A stretch of 64,000 nt of DNA, taken from the NCBI GenBank assembly GCA_965224765.1, contig CBDDAC010000023.1, forward strand, positions 62,001 through 126,000. Direction: 5' to 3'. Source of the DNA: CAZDBA01 sp965224765 (GTDB taxonomy: Bacteria; Planctomycetota; Planctomycetia; Pirellulales; Pirellulaceae). The notes under the pieces are model-generated. The model did no database searches. It saw only the letters and a list, made by a program, of their open reading frames with translations, and was not told the DNA's origin. Shown piece by piece: positions 9,175 through 18,604 of this stretch (its first letter is position 1; each line of letters starts with the position of its first letter). A program made the position numbers and the translations under genes.

Positions 9175-10047
9175 GTGAGTGAAACATCTCTATCACTGAA
9201 AAGACTCTTTGTGCGTTTCCGCTTTCGGATTCTCGCGACCTGGTTTCTCGTCGTCGCTGAAGCGGCTTTATCTCTGCTGCTTCCGCTTTTGATGGGAATT
9301 GCCATCGACGACATGCTTGAGAACAAATCGGGCGGTCTTTTCTGGCTTGGCTTGGTCGGCTTTATGATCATCATCGCCGGCGCAGCAAGGAGATTCTACG
9401 ATACCCGCATCTACTCCCATCTCTACACTCGAATCGCCGATGAAGTCGTCCTCCGAGAGCAGGCAAACGACTCAGCCGTATCGGTTATCTCAGCTAGAAC
9501 GGGAATGGCCTCCGAATTGATTGAGTTTCTGGAGAATTCATTCCCGGCAATCATCAACTGTGTCATTGCCCTGGTCGGAACGCTACTAATCGTCGGCATG
9601 CTGCAACCCTCAGTCTTCGTCGGTTGCGTTATTGCAACCGTATTGATCGGGTTGCTTTTCGCCATAACCAGCAGCAAGACCTACTTGCTCAACCAGGGCT
9701 ATAACGACGAAGTCGAAAAACGAGTCGATGTACTTTCAGCCAATGATCAAAATGCCGTAACCTCTCATTTCAAGCGAAGCATGCGATGGAACATCCGACT
9801 TTCCGATCTCGAAACCGTCAACTTTTCAATAAGCTGGGCCATCATGATCGGAGTGATTGTCTTTTCAGTATGGGCCGCCGCACAAGACAGTTCGATAACT
9901 CGCGGGACGGTCCTCTCCCTTTTGATGTATGTTTTTGAATACATCGAAAGCGTCGTAGCGATTCCCTTCTTTTACCAACAGTTTGTCAGGCTTCAGGAAA
10001 TCACGCACCGCCTGGAAAGCACAATCGTCCCCGCAGAGGCCTCTTAG
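9175..10047 (+). CDS. ABC-transporter-type six-helix membrane domain protein lacking an ATPase domain
   Basis: Integral membrane protein of 290 residues starting at GTG 9175. Hydrophobic segments occur about 20-45, 58-72, 120-142, 145-165, 220-240 and 250-275, arranged like the transmembrane domain of an ABC exporter (the RFRILATWFLVVAEAALSLLLPLLMGIAIDDML opening is typical in spirit; long cytoplasmic helices follow TM2 and TM4). No Walker A, signature or Walker B follows: the protein stops after the sixth helix. It may pair with an ATPase encoded elsewhere, or be a stand-alone derivative. No ATPase gene adjoins it; the nearest, at 54.2 kb, belongs to a MacB-like set. Function unknown. Confidence 0.7.
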   Translation: MSETSLSLKRLFVRFRFRILATWFLVVAEAALSLLLPLLMGIAIDDMLENKSGGLFWLGLVGFMIIIAGAARRFYDTRIYSHLYTRIADEVVLREQANDSAVSVISARTGMASELIEFLENSFPAIINCVIALVGTLLIVGMLQPSVFVGCVIATVLIGLLFAITSSKTYLLNQGYNDEVEKRVDVLSANDQNAVTSHFKRSMRWNIRLSDLETVNFSISWAIMIGVIVFSVWAAAQDSSITRGTVLSLLMYVFEYIESVVAIPFFYQQFVRLQEITHRLESTIVPAEAS

Positions 10048-10161
10048 GCTCGAGACATCGCAAACAGTTTCGACAATCTTTTTCGATGGAAGCTTCCAGG
10101 ATGACATGAGGCGGGGCAAGCTACCTCAGTATTTCAGATGAAAGCCGAGAACGACCAAAGA

Positions 10162-11385
10162 CTATTTGTCCTGGTCTTTGTCCTGGTCTTTGTCATCTTT
10201 TCCTTCGACTTCATCCAATCGAGACTGAAGTGCTTTCAACGCTTCCTGCATCGCCTCAATTTGTTGATCTTTCGCTTTGTCGATTTCGGGCGCAGCGTTG
10301 GAATTCCCCCGATTCTGAAGCCCCTTGGCAAACCCTTTCAACTTGCTTTTGAATGAATCCTTGAACGTCGATTCAATCAGGCCTTCCAAGGGAGCGCCCT
10401 CGACCGCACCATCTCGCAAATCCCAAGCGTTTCGCCAATTGACTGATTTCAGTTTCATTCCATACCCATCAATCAGCCGCTTTTCCAAATCTGCCATATG
10501 GCTCACCCCAAAAAATACTGCGACGTTACGTTTGCCGTTTTCCTTTTCCGACTTCAACACAGACATCACGCGGTCATTGCGATCACCAACAATCAGTTTC
10601 TGAATGCTTGGAGGATAAGTCGACTCAAGCAGCTCTGAATTTACCAAGGCAGATGACATCAAACGCCTGATCTTCATAATCCCGTCTGAGTCGGTAAGGA
10701 TTGAAAGCTTCAGCTCCGACAACGGCGATTTAGCACCAACATTTTCTGTCCGCGGCTCGTCTGTCTCGTCACCTTTTCCCGTCATCATTTTTTGAATAAT
10801 GTGTGCCAACATGTCAGAAAACAATGTCGCTTTGCTGTCACCTCGATCCGATACGCGTTCCAGAATCTCCTCCGGCGTAAGATCAGCGTTAACGAGGCCC
10901 TGATGGTCGTAGCTGATTTCGTCGAATTGATAGGTCAAGCCCAACGTTCCCGTAGACAGCTGCTGAAACAATTTGAAACCGCTTGGCAGATCGCTTTCAG
11001 CATTCGAGCTTGAATTCTTGTCCTCTTTTAAGATGGATTCAAACAGCACGACATCGTAGCGATCGAACCTGCTTTGGAATCCGCGATAATAGCTGGAGTC
11101 GGCTAAATGAATCACGCCTTCCAAGGAAACCTCAAACAAGACATTTCCCTTGGCGTCCTCTAGAACGTACTTTGCAGTGGCTGTCTGCAACGCGATCGGA
11201 GAACCATATTCATCGGTTTTAACTCTGAGGAAATCGGTCGGTTCTCGCTCTTCGCTCTGAACAGCCGAATCTCCCGTTGCGGAACCTTGAACCTGATCCT
11301 GGATCGCATATCCCGGTTGCTGAATCGCACCCGCCATGAACAAAACCATCAACGAACACAGCATTCTTTGAATTTGCGATCTCAT
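10162..11385 (-). CDS. TraB/GumN-family-like secreted protein with acidic coiled-coil tail
   Basis: Predicted exported protein of about 407 residues. The ATG at 11385 starts a signal peptide (MRSQIQRMLCSLMVLFMAGAIQQPGYA). The central part resembles the TraB/TIKI/GumN fold: an N-terminal EGVIHLADSSYYRGFQSRFDRYDVVLFES matches the GxIHL...YDxVxxE pattern, and a C-terminal FFGVSHMADLEKRLIDGYG matches the GxxHxxGxxxxL pattern. Known TIKI members are metalloproteases; many bacterial members are uncharacterized. The C-terminus forms a predicted coiled coil (QQIEAMQEALKALQSRLDEV) ending in repeated Lys-Asp pairs (KDDKDQDKDQDK). It is convergent with the ABC-like gene. Family placement is by motif reading only. 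Confidence 0.6.
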   Translation of the reverse strand: MRSQIQRMLCSLMVLFMAGAIQQPGYAIQDQVQGSATGDSAVQSEEREPTDFLRVKTDEYGSPIALQTATAKYVLEDAKGNVLFEVSLEGVIHLADSSYYRGFQSRFDRYDVVLFESILKEDKNSSSNAESDLPSGFKLFQQLSTGTLGLTYQFDEISYDHQGLVNADLTPEEILERVSDRGDSKATLFSDMLAHIIQKMMTGKGDETDEPRTENVGAKSPLSELKLSILTDSDGIMKIRRLMSSALVNSELLESTYPPSIQKLIVGDRNDRVMSVLKSEKENGKRNVAVFFGVSHMADLEKRLIDGYGMKLKSVNWRNAWDLRDGAVEGAPLEGLIESTFKDSFKSKLKGFAKGLQNRGNSNAAPEIDKAKDQQIEAMQEALKALQSRLDEVEGKDDKDQDKDQDK

Positions 11386-11596
11386 CCAACCTACTCCCAA
11401 GTCTATTTTTTGACAAAAACTTCACACATCAATCTATAAGAAAGTCCTTCGATCCCCAAACGAGGTTATTGGATTGTTTCCGAAACTTCGCTCAAAATTC
11501 GAGAAAAGCCCGTCGACGGTTGGATTTCACTTGGAATCAAACATGAGAGTCACGGCAAATCGTTTGGCGGTAATTGCGGCTTCAATGGGAATAAGA

Positions 11597-11755
11597 GCGA
11601 GCCCCACCGCCCAAAGCTTTGGTCGTTTTTTGGGAGGTTGAGGCTCCTGCCGAAACATCAACACAAAAATATGTTCCGGCGGGAGCCTCACCTCCCGTCT
11701 ACATGCAGCTCTTCAATCGCTCGCCTCCACCAAGGCTCTTTGGGCGTGGCGCCTC
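11597..11755. repeat. Interspersed palindromic element (GGGAGG family) inside a 435-bp gap
   Basis: The core is an imperfect inverted repeat at 11632-11657 and 11672-11696; its left arm begins GGGAGGTTGAGGCTCCTGCC. It is nested in a wider, looser inverted repeat (CACCGCCCAAAGCTTTGGT near 11606-11624 against CACCAAGGCTCTTTGGGCG near 11727-11745). The same core occurs at 21533, 31861, 32079 and 36163. No gene is visible in the 11386-11843 gap. Confidence 0.75.
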
Positions 11756-11843
11756 TATTTGATTAGTTTTCCGTCCGAGTGATCTCATCACTTTTTTAAG
11801 CCCTCGACTAAATTGCTCATTGGATGCATGTCAAATCGATCGT

Positions 11844-14800
11844 ATGATGCGTTCTCTGCCTAACGGGGGTTCCCACATGGCCAGGGGCTGCGAAGGCAAA
11901 CTCCCTAACAACCCTGTTGACGAGTTCCTGAGACACTTAATGACTGACGAAGAAACCAGCGGCGCCGACAAACTCTTTAGAGAAATACAAGAGGCCGCGA
12001 GGGCGGGCAAGAAAGCCTCACTTCCAAAATCCAACTCCAGTCACATTACGATTCCCAACTATTCCATTCAAGAAGAAATTCAACGCGGTGGCCAGGGAGT
12101 CGTTTTCAAAGCGGTTCAGGAATCGACTAAACGCACTGTTGCTTTGAAGCTTATCTTAAACGGGTCATTTGCTACCGAGCGACAGCGATTTCGTTTCGAA
12201 CGCGAGATCGATCTGGCATCTCGGTTGAACCACCCCAATATTGTCACGGTTTTTGACGGCGGCATTTCTGAAAATCAACCGTTTTGTGCGATCGAATTTA
12301 TTGACGGAAAGCCGTTGAATGAGATCGAGCTACCGTCTCTTGAATCAACGTGGGCGTTTAAACAGCTTATACAGTTGGCGAAGAAAATTTGCCTGGCTGT
12401 CGGCTATGCTCATTCGCGTGGCGTTATCCATCGCGATCTTAAACCTGCAAACATTCTGGTTGACCAACAGTTCGAGCCGCACATTCTGGATTTTGGACTG
12501 GCCAAAGCGGTTCAGTCCGAAATCAATGAAGGCTTTTCGCCACGTACGATGACGGGTGAGTTTGTCGGAACTCTCGCTTATGCATCGCCAGAGCAAGCTC
12601 AAGCAAATCCGGAATTGACCGATACCCGAAGCGACGTCTACGCACTTGGCGTTGTTCTCTATGAACTACTTACGGGCCAGCTTCCTTATGATGTCGACGG
12701 TTCGATTGTAGAGACGCTGAACAACATTTCTTACGTTGAACCCAAACGGCCAACCCTGTCGAATGCTGGACTGGATTTGGATATCGAAACGATCTTGCTC
12801 AAGTCATTATCCAAAGATCCGGAAAGACGTTACCAGAATGCGACGCTACTGGGCCAGGATCTTGAACGCTATTTGAATGGAAGTCCCATTGATGCCAGAC
12901 GGGACAGCCGTTGGTATGTCCTCAAAAAGAATGTTGCCAAACACAAGAAAGTGGCGGTTACCGCAATTGCGTTTCTCAGCATCCTGATCGGAGCGCTGGT
13001 CGCCATCACCATTTTCTATTTCCAAGCCGTTGAAGACCGCAACCTGGCGACAAGCGCTCAACAACTTGAGATCGAACAAAGGAAGAACGCCGAATTTCGC
13101 TCTTACATTGCGAGAATAGCTGCCGCCGACGCATCCGTGCGAATTTATGACACGCATGACGTCGTTCGCAATCTGAACAACACGCTTCCGGAACATCGCT
13201 CCTTTGAGTATTGGTACTTGCGAAACCGCAACAATTTGTCCCTTTCAACGATGGGATTTGCCGACTCAAAACGATCTGGTCATCGCGAAAGTATTATTTC
13301 CGTCGACTATCACCCTTCTGAAGACTGGATCGTTAGCGGCGGAATAGACGGGCGAGTGGTGTTCTGGGACGTCGCATCCGGGGAGATAATCGACAAGCTT
13401 GAATTCGATCAAAGCGTATGCTGCATTCGGGTTCACCCTGACGGTTCCAATGTCGCGGTTGGATTTACAAAAGGTGATGTGACGATTCTGAACGTCATTA
13501 CAAATCAGGAGAGTGGTGAGGTGACTACCGCACCAACCGATTTAGTGTTTTCTACGGACAAGCAAGTACTCAACGCGATACAGTTTACTCCGGACGGGCA
13601 ATCGTTGTTGGCAGCATGCGGTGCTCATTCACAAGCGGGCCAAGTGATGATTTTTGATGTCAGCACGGGAAAACTTGTACAAAAACTGGATAACCCTGAA
13701 AAACCGGTTTTGAGTTTGGCAATCTCGGCCGATGGAAAACTGATCGCTTCTGGCGACGACACGATTAGTCTTTGGAACTTTAAAACAGGGAAACGGGTCA
13801 TGCGGCTCGACGGCCACAAGAACTGGATTACCGGGCTCTCATTTAGTCCTGACGGCAAACAAATCGCGAGTTGCGCCTACGAACCCGAAGTCAAATTGTG
13901 GAGCGTCGCGACCGGCGATCATGAAAACTCTTTGTTTGGCCATAGCAGCTTTGTCAATACAATCGCTTACAGCCCCGATGGCAAGCTAATCGCAACCGGC
14001 TCCCGAGACACGACGCTCAAGTTTTGGGATGCGCAAAGCGGCGCGCCGATTTCGACCCTCTGGGGACAGTATTCCGGGATTCATGATTTGGCGTTCAGTC
14101 CAGACGGCAAAACGGTTGCAACTTCCGGGACATGGTGCATCAAAACCTGGGCGCCAGATTCGAAGCAGAATCAAGGATTTGGTTGGGCATACCATCATAC
14201 GATTATGGATGTAGAGGTAAGCCCTGATTCAAAACGCATGTTGGCTTGTGACGATCACGGCGCGTTGGCTGAATGGGAACTTCAAACGCAGGAATTGGTC
14301 GAACGAATCTGCAAGCCTGTTCAGCCTCCAATCGCGATTCGTTCAGCCTGCTATTCCCCAGACGGAAATTTGATTGCCTGGGCCAACGATAACGGTCTGG
14401 TTTACATTCGTGACCCCGAACAAAACCAAAATCGATCTTTCTCCGGGCATTCTGCCCAGGTCAATTCGGTTTGCTTTAGCGGTGATGGGACAACCCTCTA
14501 TTCCTCGTCCGAGGACAAATCCGTGAGGGCCTGGAATGTTAGCGACGGAATGTCAACGGTCTTTTGCCGTACGAATTCCGCAGTCAAGAATGCGTTGATG
14601 AGTCCTGACGGTCGCTGGATCGTCGTCATGGAACAAGAAAGAATCGCGATCCACGATGCAACAAACGGAAACTGTGTTTCTGAATGGGAAAGACAACCTG
14701 ACCAGTATGAAACTAAATTCCCTTTGGCAATCCACCCGAGCAGCACGCAACTCGCTGCACCGAACGGCAAAAACCAGTTGGCCGTATGGGAAATTCCATC

Positions 14801-15077
14801 GGGCAAGCAGCTCGCGTCACTTGTGGACCACGTTCAACTGGTTGATTCATTGGCTTATTCACCCGATGGCAAGAGGATTGCGACTTCGTCGCGTGAAGGC
14901 ACAATTAAGTTGTGGGACACAGAAAGATTTCGAGTCGTGCTTACGCTCCGTGGGTTCAACGGTTATGGTGAAGCCATTGCCTTTTCGCCGGACAACTTGC
15001 AACTCGTGGGCGGGATCTATGATGGCTCGATCAGGCAATGGAAGGCGCTTCCATTGGCAAAACGTCCTATTGAATAA
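11844..15077 (+). CDS. Ser/Thr protein kinase with transmembrane segment and C-terminal WD40 propellers
   Basis: Membrane Ser/Thr kinase of about 1077 residues. An in-frame TTG at 11820 and ATGs at 11847 and 11877 are alternative starts. The kinase domain (about 70-340) has RGGQGVVFKA, Lys102 in ALKLI, the catalytic loop HRDLKPAN, DFG and ASPEQA in place of APE. One hydrophobic helix (VAVTAIAFLSILIGALVAITIFYF, about 370-395) follows, then a coiled segment. Twelve or more WD40-type blades with recurring SPDGK/IATG motifs fill the rest, enough for two propellers. Orientation implies a cytoplasmic kinase and an extracytoplasmic propeller platform. The sigma-factor gene 23 nt downstream is almost certainly co-transcribed, an arrangement typical of planctomycete sigma/kinase pairs, in which the kinase may regulate the sigma factor (inference). 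Confidence 0.92.
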   Translation: MMRSLPNGGSHMARGCEGKLPNNPVDEFLRHLMTDEETSGADKLFREIQEAARAGKKASLPKSNSSHITIPNYSIQEEIQRGGQGVVFKAVQESTKRTVALKLILNGSFATERQRFRFEREIDLASRLNHPNIVTVFDGGISENQPFCAIEFIDGKPLNEIELPSLESTWAFKQLIQLAKKICLAVGYAHSRGVIHRDLKPANILVDQQFEPHILDFGLAKAVQSEINEGFSPRTMTGEFVGTLAYASPEQAQANPELTDTRSDVYALGVVLYELLTGQLPYDVDGSIVETLNNISYVEPKRPTLSNAGLDLDIETILLKSLSKDPERRYQNATLLGQDLERYLNGSPIDARRDSRWYVLKKNVAKHKKVAVTAIAFLSILIGALVAITIFYFQAVEDRNLATSAQQLEIEQRKNAEFRSYIARIAAADASVRIYDTHDVVRNLNNTLPEHRSFEYWYLRNRNNLSLSTMGFADSKRSGHRESIISVDYHPSEDWIVSGGIDGRVVFWDVASGEIIDKLEFDQSVCCIRVHPDGSNVAVGFTKGDVTILNVITNQESGEVTTAPTDLVFSTDKQVLNAIQFTPDGQSLLAACGAHSQAGQVMIFDVSTGKLVQKLDNPEKPVLSLAISADGKLIASGDDTISLWNFKTGKRVMRLDGHKNWITGLSFSPDGKQIASCAYEPEVKLWSVATGDHENSLFGHSSFVNTIAYSPDGKLIATGSRDTTLKFWDAQSGAPISTLWGQYSGIHDLAFSPDGKTVATSGTWCIKTWAPDSKQNQGFGWAYHHTIMDVEVSPDSKRMLACDDHGALAEWELQTQELVERICKPVQPPIAIRSACYSPDGNLIAWANDNGLVYIRDPEQNQNRSFSGHSAQVNSVCFSGDGTTLYSSSEDKSVRAWNVSDGMSTVFCRTNSAVKNALMSPDGRWIVVMEQERIAIHDATNGNCVSEWERQPDQYETKFPLAIHPSSTQLAAPNGKNQLAVWEIPSGKQLASLVDHVQLVDSLAYSPDGKRIATSSREGTIKLWDTERFRVVLTLRGFNGYGEAIAFSPDNLQLVGGIYDGSIRQWKALPLAKRPIE

Positions 15078-15100
15078 TTACGACAGGAGACTACACGAAG

Positions 15101-15670
15101 ATGGATCCGACGCGTCCTAGTCTGCTGATTCGCGTAAAGAACAAAAACGATACGGAAGCTTGGCTGGAGTTTTTCGAACTTTACTCACCCTTGCTTTACG
15201 CATTCGCCCGGGAACGTGGCCTGGGGCATGAGGACGCGGACGACATCCGTGCATCGTGTTACGAGACCATTGTAAATCGCATCGGCGAATTCGATTATTC
15301 GGAGGAAAACACTGGCTTTCGCGCGTGGCTTCGGACCATGGTTACCCGGAGAGTTATCGACCTTCTGCGTAAGAAACAGATTCCGATCGCACAAAGCAGT
15401 GACCTGAAATCGCTTGCAGACAATCGTGATACATTGGATGAAGTCTGGGAAAAGAACTGGCGACTACATCACTTACGATACTGTGTAGCACAAGTCGGCA
15501 AACGAGTTCAGCCTAAATCTTTTGAAGCATTTCGCCTGTTGACCGAACAGGGACTTGATGTCGAAAGGGTTTGTGAAATCATGGAAATGAACCCCGAGCA
15601 GATCTACAAAATAAAATCTCGCTTCCTTGGGTTGGTCCGGGATGAGATGAAACATTTCGATGTGGATTAG
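15101..15670 (+). CDS. ECF-type RNA polymerase sigma factor, paired with the WD40 kinase
   Basis: Sigma-70-family factor of 189 residues. The start MDPTRPSLLIRVKNKNDTEAWLEFFELYSPLLYAFARERGL is the usual opening of planctomycete ECF factors. Region 2 spans about residues 20-95 (DADDIRASCYETIVNRI, then FRAWLRTMVTRRVIDLLRKK for -10 recognition). A divergent region 4 spans about 125-185 and ends with an HTH-like VERVCEIMEMNPEQIYKIKSRFLGLV. It lies 23 nt after the kinase stop, so the pair forms an operon. No anti-sigma factor is present; the kinase may take that role (inference). Target promoters cannot be deduced here. Confidence 0.88.
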   Translation: MDPTRPSLLIRVKNKNDTEAWLEFFELYSPLLYAFARERGLGHEDADDIRASCYETIVNRIGEFDYSEENTGFRAWLRTMVTRRVIDLLRKKQIPIAQSSDLKSLADNRDTLDEVWEKNWRLHHLRYCVAQVGKRVQPKSFEAFRLLTEQGLDVERVCEIMEMNPEQIYKIKSRFLGLVRDEMKHFDVD

Positions 15671-15995
15671 ACATTCTTGGTCCGAATCCACACAGATTCT
15701 TTGGCTGCAATGAGCGAGTTTTATGCGGTTTCCTTCGCGATTCCGGCTTGCTTTCACGCGAAAACGCAACTTACGATGCTCCAAATTCAAAAACTCGTGA
15801 TTGCTCGCGTCAGACAAATGTCGCGCCTCCGTAAGGCTACATAGAGAACAATTTTCTCCATTTGACTGGCTTGATTCTTGGGGCCCTTTTCGTGCGCCCC
15901 GTGAATGCCTGTTGACGTTATTTAGAGTGCGTTGGAACAGCGACAAAAACAGCGATCACTTGTCGAAGGGGGAACCAACATTGCCGGGAGCTTTC

Positions 15996-16748
15996 ATGAT
16001 TCGAATTAAAAACATTGTCTGCATCATCATTCTCGCGATGATCGTTGTTGGTACGGTGAAAAATCAATGTGCGGCTGACATTATTCTGGATCTTTACAAT
16101 CCGGCCAACTCACTTGATCCAACGCTTGGCGGCAATCAGTTTGTTGGTTCTGACATAAACGTTGGAACAGATCTGAGTTTTGACGGGAATCTCGACGCAG
16201 GGTCGGGTAATGCCGGTGCGGTTTCATCCGATGGTAGTTTTCTCAATCGTTGGCAAGTCGACGATACGGATAACGATGATACGCTCCCAAGGTATTTTTA
16301 TGATCTTTCGGCAACCCAAGTCGACTTGATGGCGATGCACGGATTTACGTTGACCATGGAAACAGAAAATTTCACGGGCGGGTGGCTAAGTCTCGGGATC
16401 AACCGGGAGTTTCTTGACAATATCTTTGGGTACACAATTTTTGAAGTCGATGGCTTTGTCCGTTTCATTCGTACTGTCCCGACCATTGGCGATACCTCGG
16501 TCTGGTCCTGGGATCCGCAAACCACAACCTATTCAGGACCCGCGGGACAGAACGCCCCGGAGGATTACGCTGGTTCAGTGAATGGAGGTGGGCGCATTCT
16601 TTTTGGTTCGGCGGGAGATACTCAGGATTCGGCAAGATTCAACATCAACCGAGTTACCTTATCGATTCATAGCGTTCCCGAACCCGGCTCAGTCATGTTT
16701 TTGGCCAGCGTCGGCCTATTGGGCTTAACTCGCAGAAATCCGAATTGA
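15996..16748 (+). CDS. PEP-CTERM sorting-domain protein
   Basis: Secreted protein of 250 residues. ATG 15996 begins a signal peptide (MIRIKNIVCIIILAMIVVGTVKNQCAA), preceded by GGGAG. The body is beta-rich without a recognized enzyme motif. The C-terminus SVPEPGSVMFLASVGLLGLTRRNPN is a PEP-CTERM signal: VPEP, hydrophobic helix, basic tail. Such proteins are sorted by exosortase to the cell surface or extracellular matrix; no exosortase gene lies in the window. It is followed 66 nt later by another PEP-CTERM gene. Confidence 0.88.
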   Translation: MIRIKNIVCIIILAMIVVGTVKNQCAADIILDLYNPANSLDPTLGGNQFVGSDINVGTDLSFDGNLDAGSGNAGAVSSDGSFLNRWQVDDTDNDDTLPRYFYDLSATQVDLMAMHGFTLTMETENFTGGWLSLGINREFLDNIFGYTIFEVDGFVRFIRTVPTIGDTSVWSWDPQTTTYSGPAGQNAPEDYAGSVNGGGRILFGSAGDTQDSARFNINRVTLSIHSVPEPGSVMFLASVGLLGLTRRNPN

Positions 16749-16814
16749 CGATCCACAAACAATCGCGTCACGACCTGAGACACGATTCCAAAACTTCCTA
16801 CACAAGAGTAAAAC

Positions 16815-17393
16815 ATGAACACACACTCGAAAGCCTCGCGACTTTATTGCCTCGTAACCTTGGTTGCCATGATTGCCGGAAGCATCAACCTGGCGAAGGC
16901 CGATATTGTTGTGGTCGATCCAGTGGACGATACCAGTGTGAACCCGTCACACTTGGGTGTCGACTTACTTCTGCTGAATGTGATCGCGCCAAATGTTTTC
17001 GCTCGGCTGCATGTTGCCGGTGGTACGATTGGTGTGGATGCAGGCGGAACGGTATTTACACCGGGTGCGGATCTCGTGGTTTTAACTAACCAGGCAAATG
17101 CAGACTATTTAAACACCACGTTTCAGGCGGGGGCAGGGACAGGGCTAAATTACATAAGGCTGGATATGGATTCGAATTCCGTATTCGAAACTGTCCTTGA
17201 GGTCGATTTTGGTGTTGATACTTCGACGGCCGACGACCGAATCACGCAGTATGCCTATGACGACGGCTTTTCGGACCTGAATATATCGAACGCGGTCAGT
17301 GCTTTTACCAGCGTTCCTGAACCAGGTGTACTTGGCCTCTTTGCACTTGGTGGACTTTTTGCAATGAGAAGGGGTCGAAAGGTGCGTAGATAA
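16815..17393 (+). CDS. PEP-CTERM sorting-domain protein
   Basis: Secreted protein of 192 residues with signal peptide (MNTHSKASRLYCLVTLVAMIAGSINLAKA) and C-terminal VPEPGVLGLFALGGLFAMRRGRKVRR, a clear PEP-CTERM sorting signal. The middle is Asp/Thr/Val-rich and predicted beta-structured; no catalytic motif is seen. Together with the preceding gene it forms a small same-strand pair, probably of surface or matrix proteins. It is convergent with the ADP-ribosylglycohydrolase gene 47 nt away. Confidence 0.87.
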   Translation: MNTHSKASRLYCLVTLVAMIAGSINLAKADIVVVDPVDDTSVNPSHLGVDLLLLNVIAPNVFARLHVAGGTIGVDAGGTVFTPGADLVVLTNQANADYLNTTFQAGAGTGLNYIRLDMDSNSVFETVLEVDFGVDTSTADDRITQYAYDDGFSDLNISNAVSAFTSVPEPGVLGLFALGGLFAMRRGRKVRR

Positions 17394-17439
17394 ACGCAAT
17401 GGCCACGATGCAGCCTCCTGAAAACAAGTTGGTCTATGC

Positions 17440-18285
17440 CTATGCGTTGGTGACCAGCATGGCCAAATCCAAGTCCAGTTTTTGAATGTAATCGCGGCCA
17501 AAGGCTCGATTTTCAAGGTCAATAATGAGACGATCAGGAATATCTTTGGCGTAGTCCGAAGAGCAGGACGCTGCAGCCATAGCAATTGTGGCAACCGTAT
17601 CAACATCTCCACCGAAGTTAATGCAATCCATCAAAAGAGCGGACAACGAGTTGTTTCGCGATACAGCGGTGATTGCCGCAGAAACACTCATCCAACCTTT
17701 GCTGCCCACCTTCTCTTCGTACGGTTTGGACCAGTTTCCGCCTACATTCGCATTGATCCAATGAGGGAGCCTTTGCAACGATCCATAGGAATACGCAAAA
17801 TAGTGAACCATTAAGGCTGAAGCCGTCGCGGAATTGAGGCCACCCTCAGTGTTGTGCGTGACCGCCGCCTGAATCTTTGCAAAACGTTTAACTTGTTCAA
17901 CGTCAGGCAGAAGACCGATAGAAGACGATCGCATTGCTGCTCCACTCTTGTCGGAGTTGGAGCGAATTTTGGCCAAGAAGGAATCGGCTGATTTCGTTTG
18001 CGTTAAGAACTCGTGAAAGCCTCTTGCATAACCACCGCGAGGATCGCGGTGAAAACACTCAACAAATCGCTCGGCTACGTTGTAGGAACTGAATTCGTCG
18101 CCTGACAACAAGAGTTCGGCAATCGCCAGCGACATCTGCGTATCATCGGTGTACATCCCCGGCTTGGTATCACGATGCCTTGGGTGTTGGACGTATGCCA
18201 GTTTTTTGGCGTTATGAATGCCCTTGTGTTTGACGTACTCGTAACCCGCGCCAAACGCATCTCCGACTGCTGCTTCGAGTAACAT
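17440..18285 (-). CDS. ADP-ribosylglycohydrolase family protein
   Basis: Predicted cytoplasmic hydrolase of 281 residues in the DraG/ARH family, which removes ADP-ribose from proteins or small molecules using two metal ions. Diagnostic motifs are visible: GDAFGAGYEY at the N-terminus, YTDDTQMSLA (about 44-53) supplying metal-binding Asp residues, HNTEGGLNSATA in the middle, and GGDVDTVATIAMA (about 228-240). The last is usually GGDTDT in the family, so one Thr is replaced by Val while both Asp are kept. Length fits single-domain members. The start at 18285 directly precedes the conserved GDA segment. No mono-ADP-ribosyltransferase adjoins it; its natural substrate is unknown. Confidence 0.9.
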   Translation of the reverse strand: MLLEAAVGDAFGAGYEYVKHKGIHNAKKLAYVQHPRHRDTKPGMYTDDTQMSLAIAELLLSGDEFSSYNVAERFVECFHRDPRGGYARGFHEFLTQTKSADSFLAKIRSNSDKSGAAMRSSSIGLLPDVEQVKRFAKIQAAVTHNTEGGLNSATASALMVHYFAYSYGSLQRLPHWINANVGGNWSKPYEEKVGSKGWMSVSAAITAVSRNNSLSALLMDCINFGGDVDTVATIAMAAASCSSDYAKDIPDRLIIDLENRAFGRDYIQKLDLDLAMLVTNA

Positions 18286-18543
18286 ATCTTGTCCACGATG
18301 GATAGCTATTCGTCAACCTCATGAACGATGCGGCCGACTCTGAATCAGCAGGTATTGTATCCGGCCAACGCCTAGTGCCAATGAGAACGCAGCGCCCTTC
18401 ATGCAAACCGAGTGTCACCAAACGGGCATCATTTCCATGCCATCATACATTCTGACAAGTTTCCCATCGCAGGCAAATGTTCGTCAACTGTAGGCCTATT
18501 TGCACTACATCGCAACGGAATCAATCGAAAAGCAAATTGCACG

Positions 18544-18580
18544 AAAAAAGCTGTCGTCGTTTCTCAACTAAGACAGCTTT
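18544..18580 (-). terminator. Rho-independent terminator for the sigma/kinase/His-rich operon
   Basis: AAAGCTGTC (18547-18555) and GACAGCTTT (18572-18580) form a perfect 9-bp stem with a 16-base loop. Read on the minus strand, the stem ends in a run of six T (18544-18549). It lies 24 nt beyond the stop of the His-rich lipoprotein gene. Confidence 0.8.
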
Positions 18581-18604
18581 GATTGATTGGTGAAAGAAAG
18601 ACCA

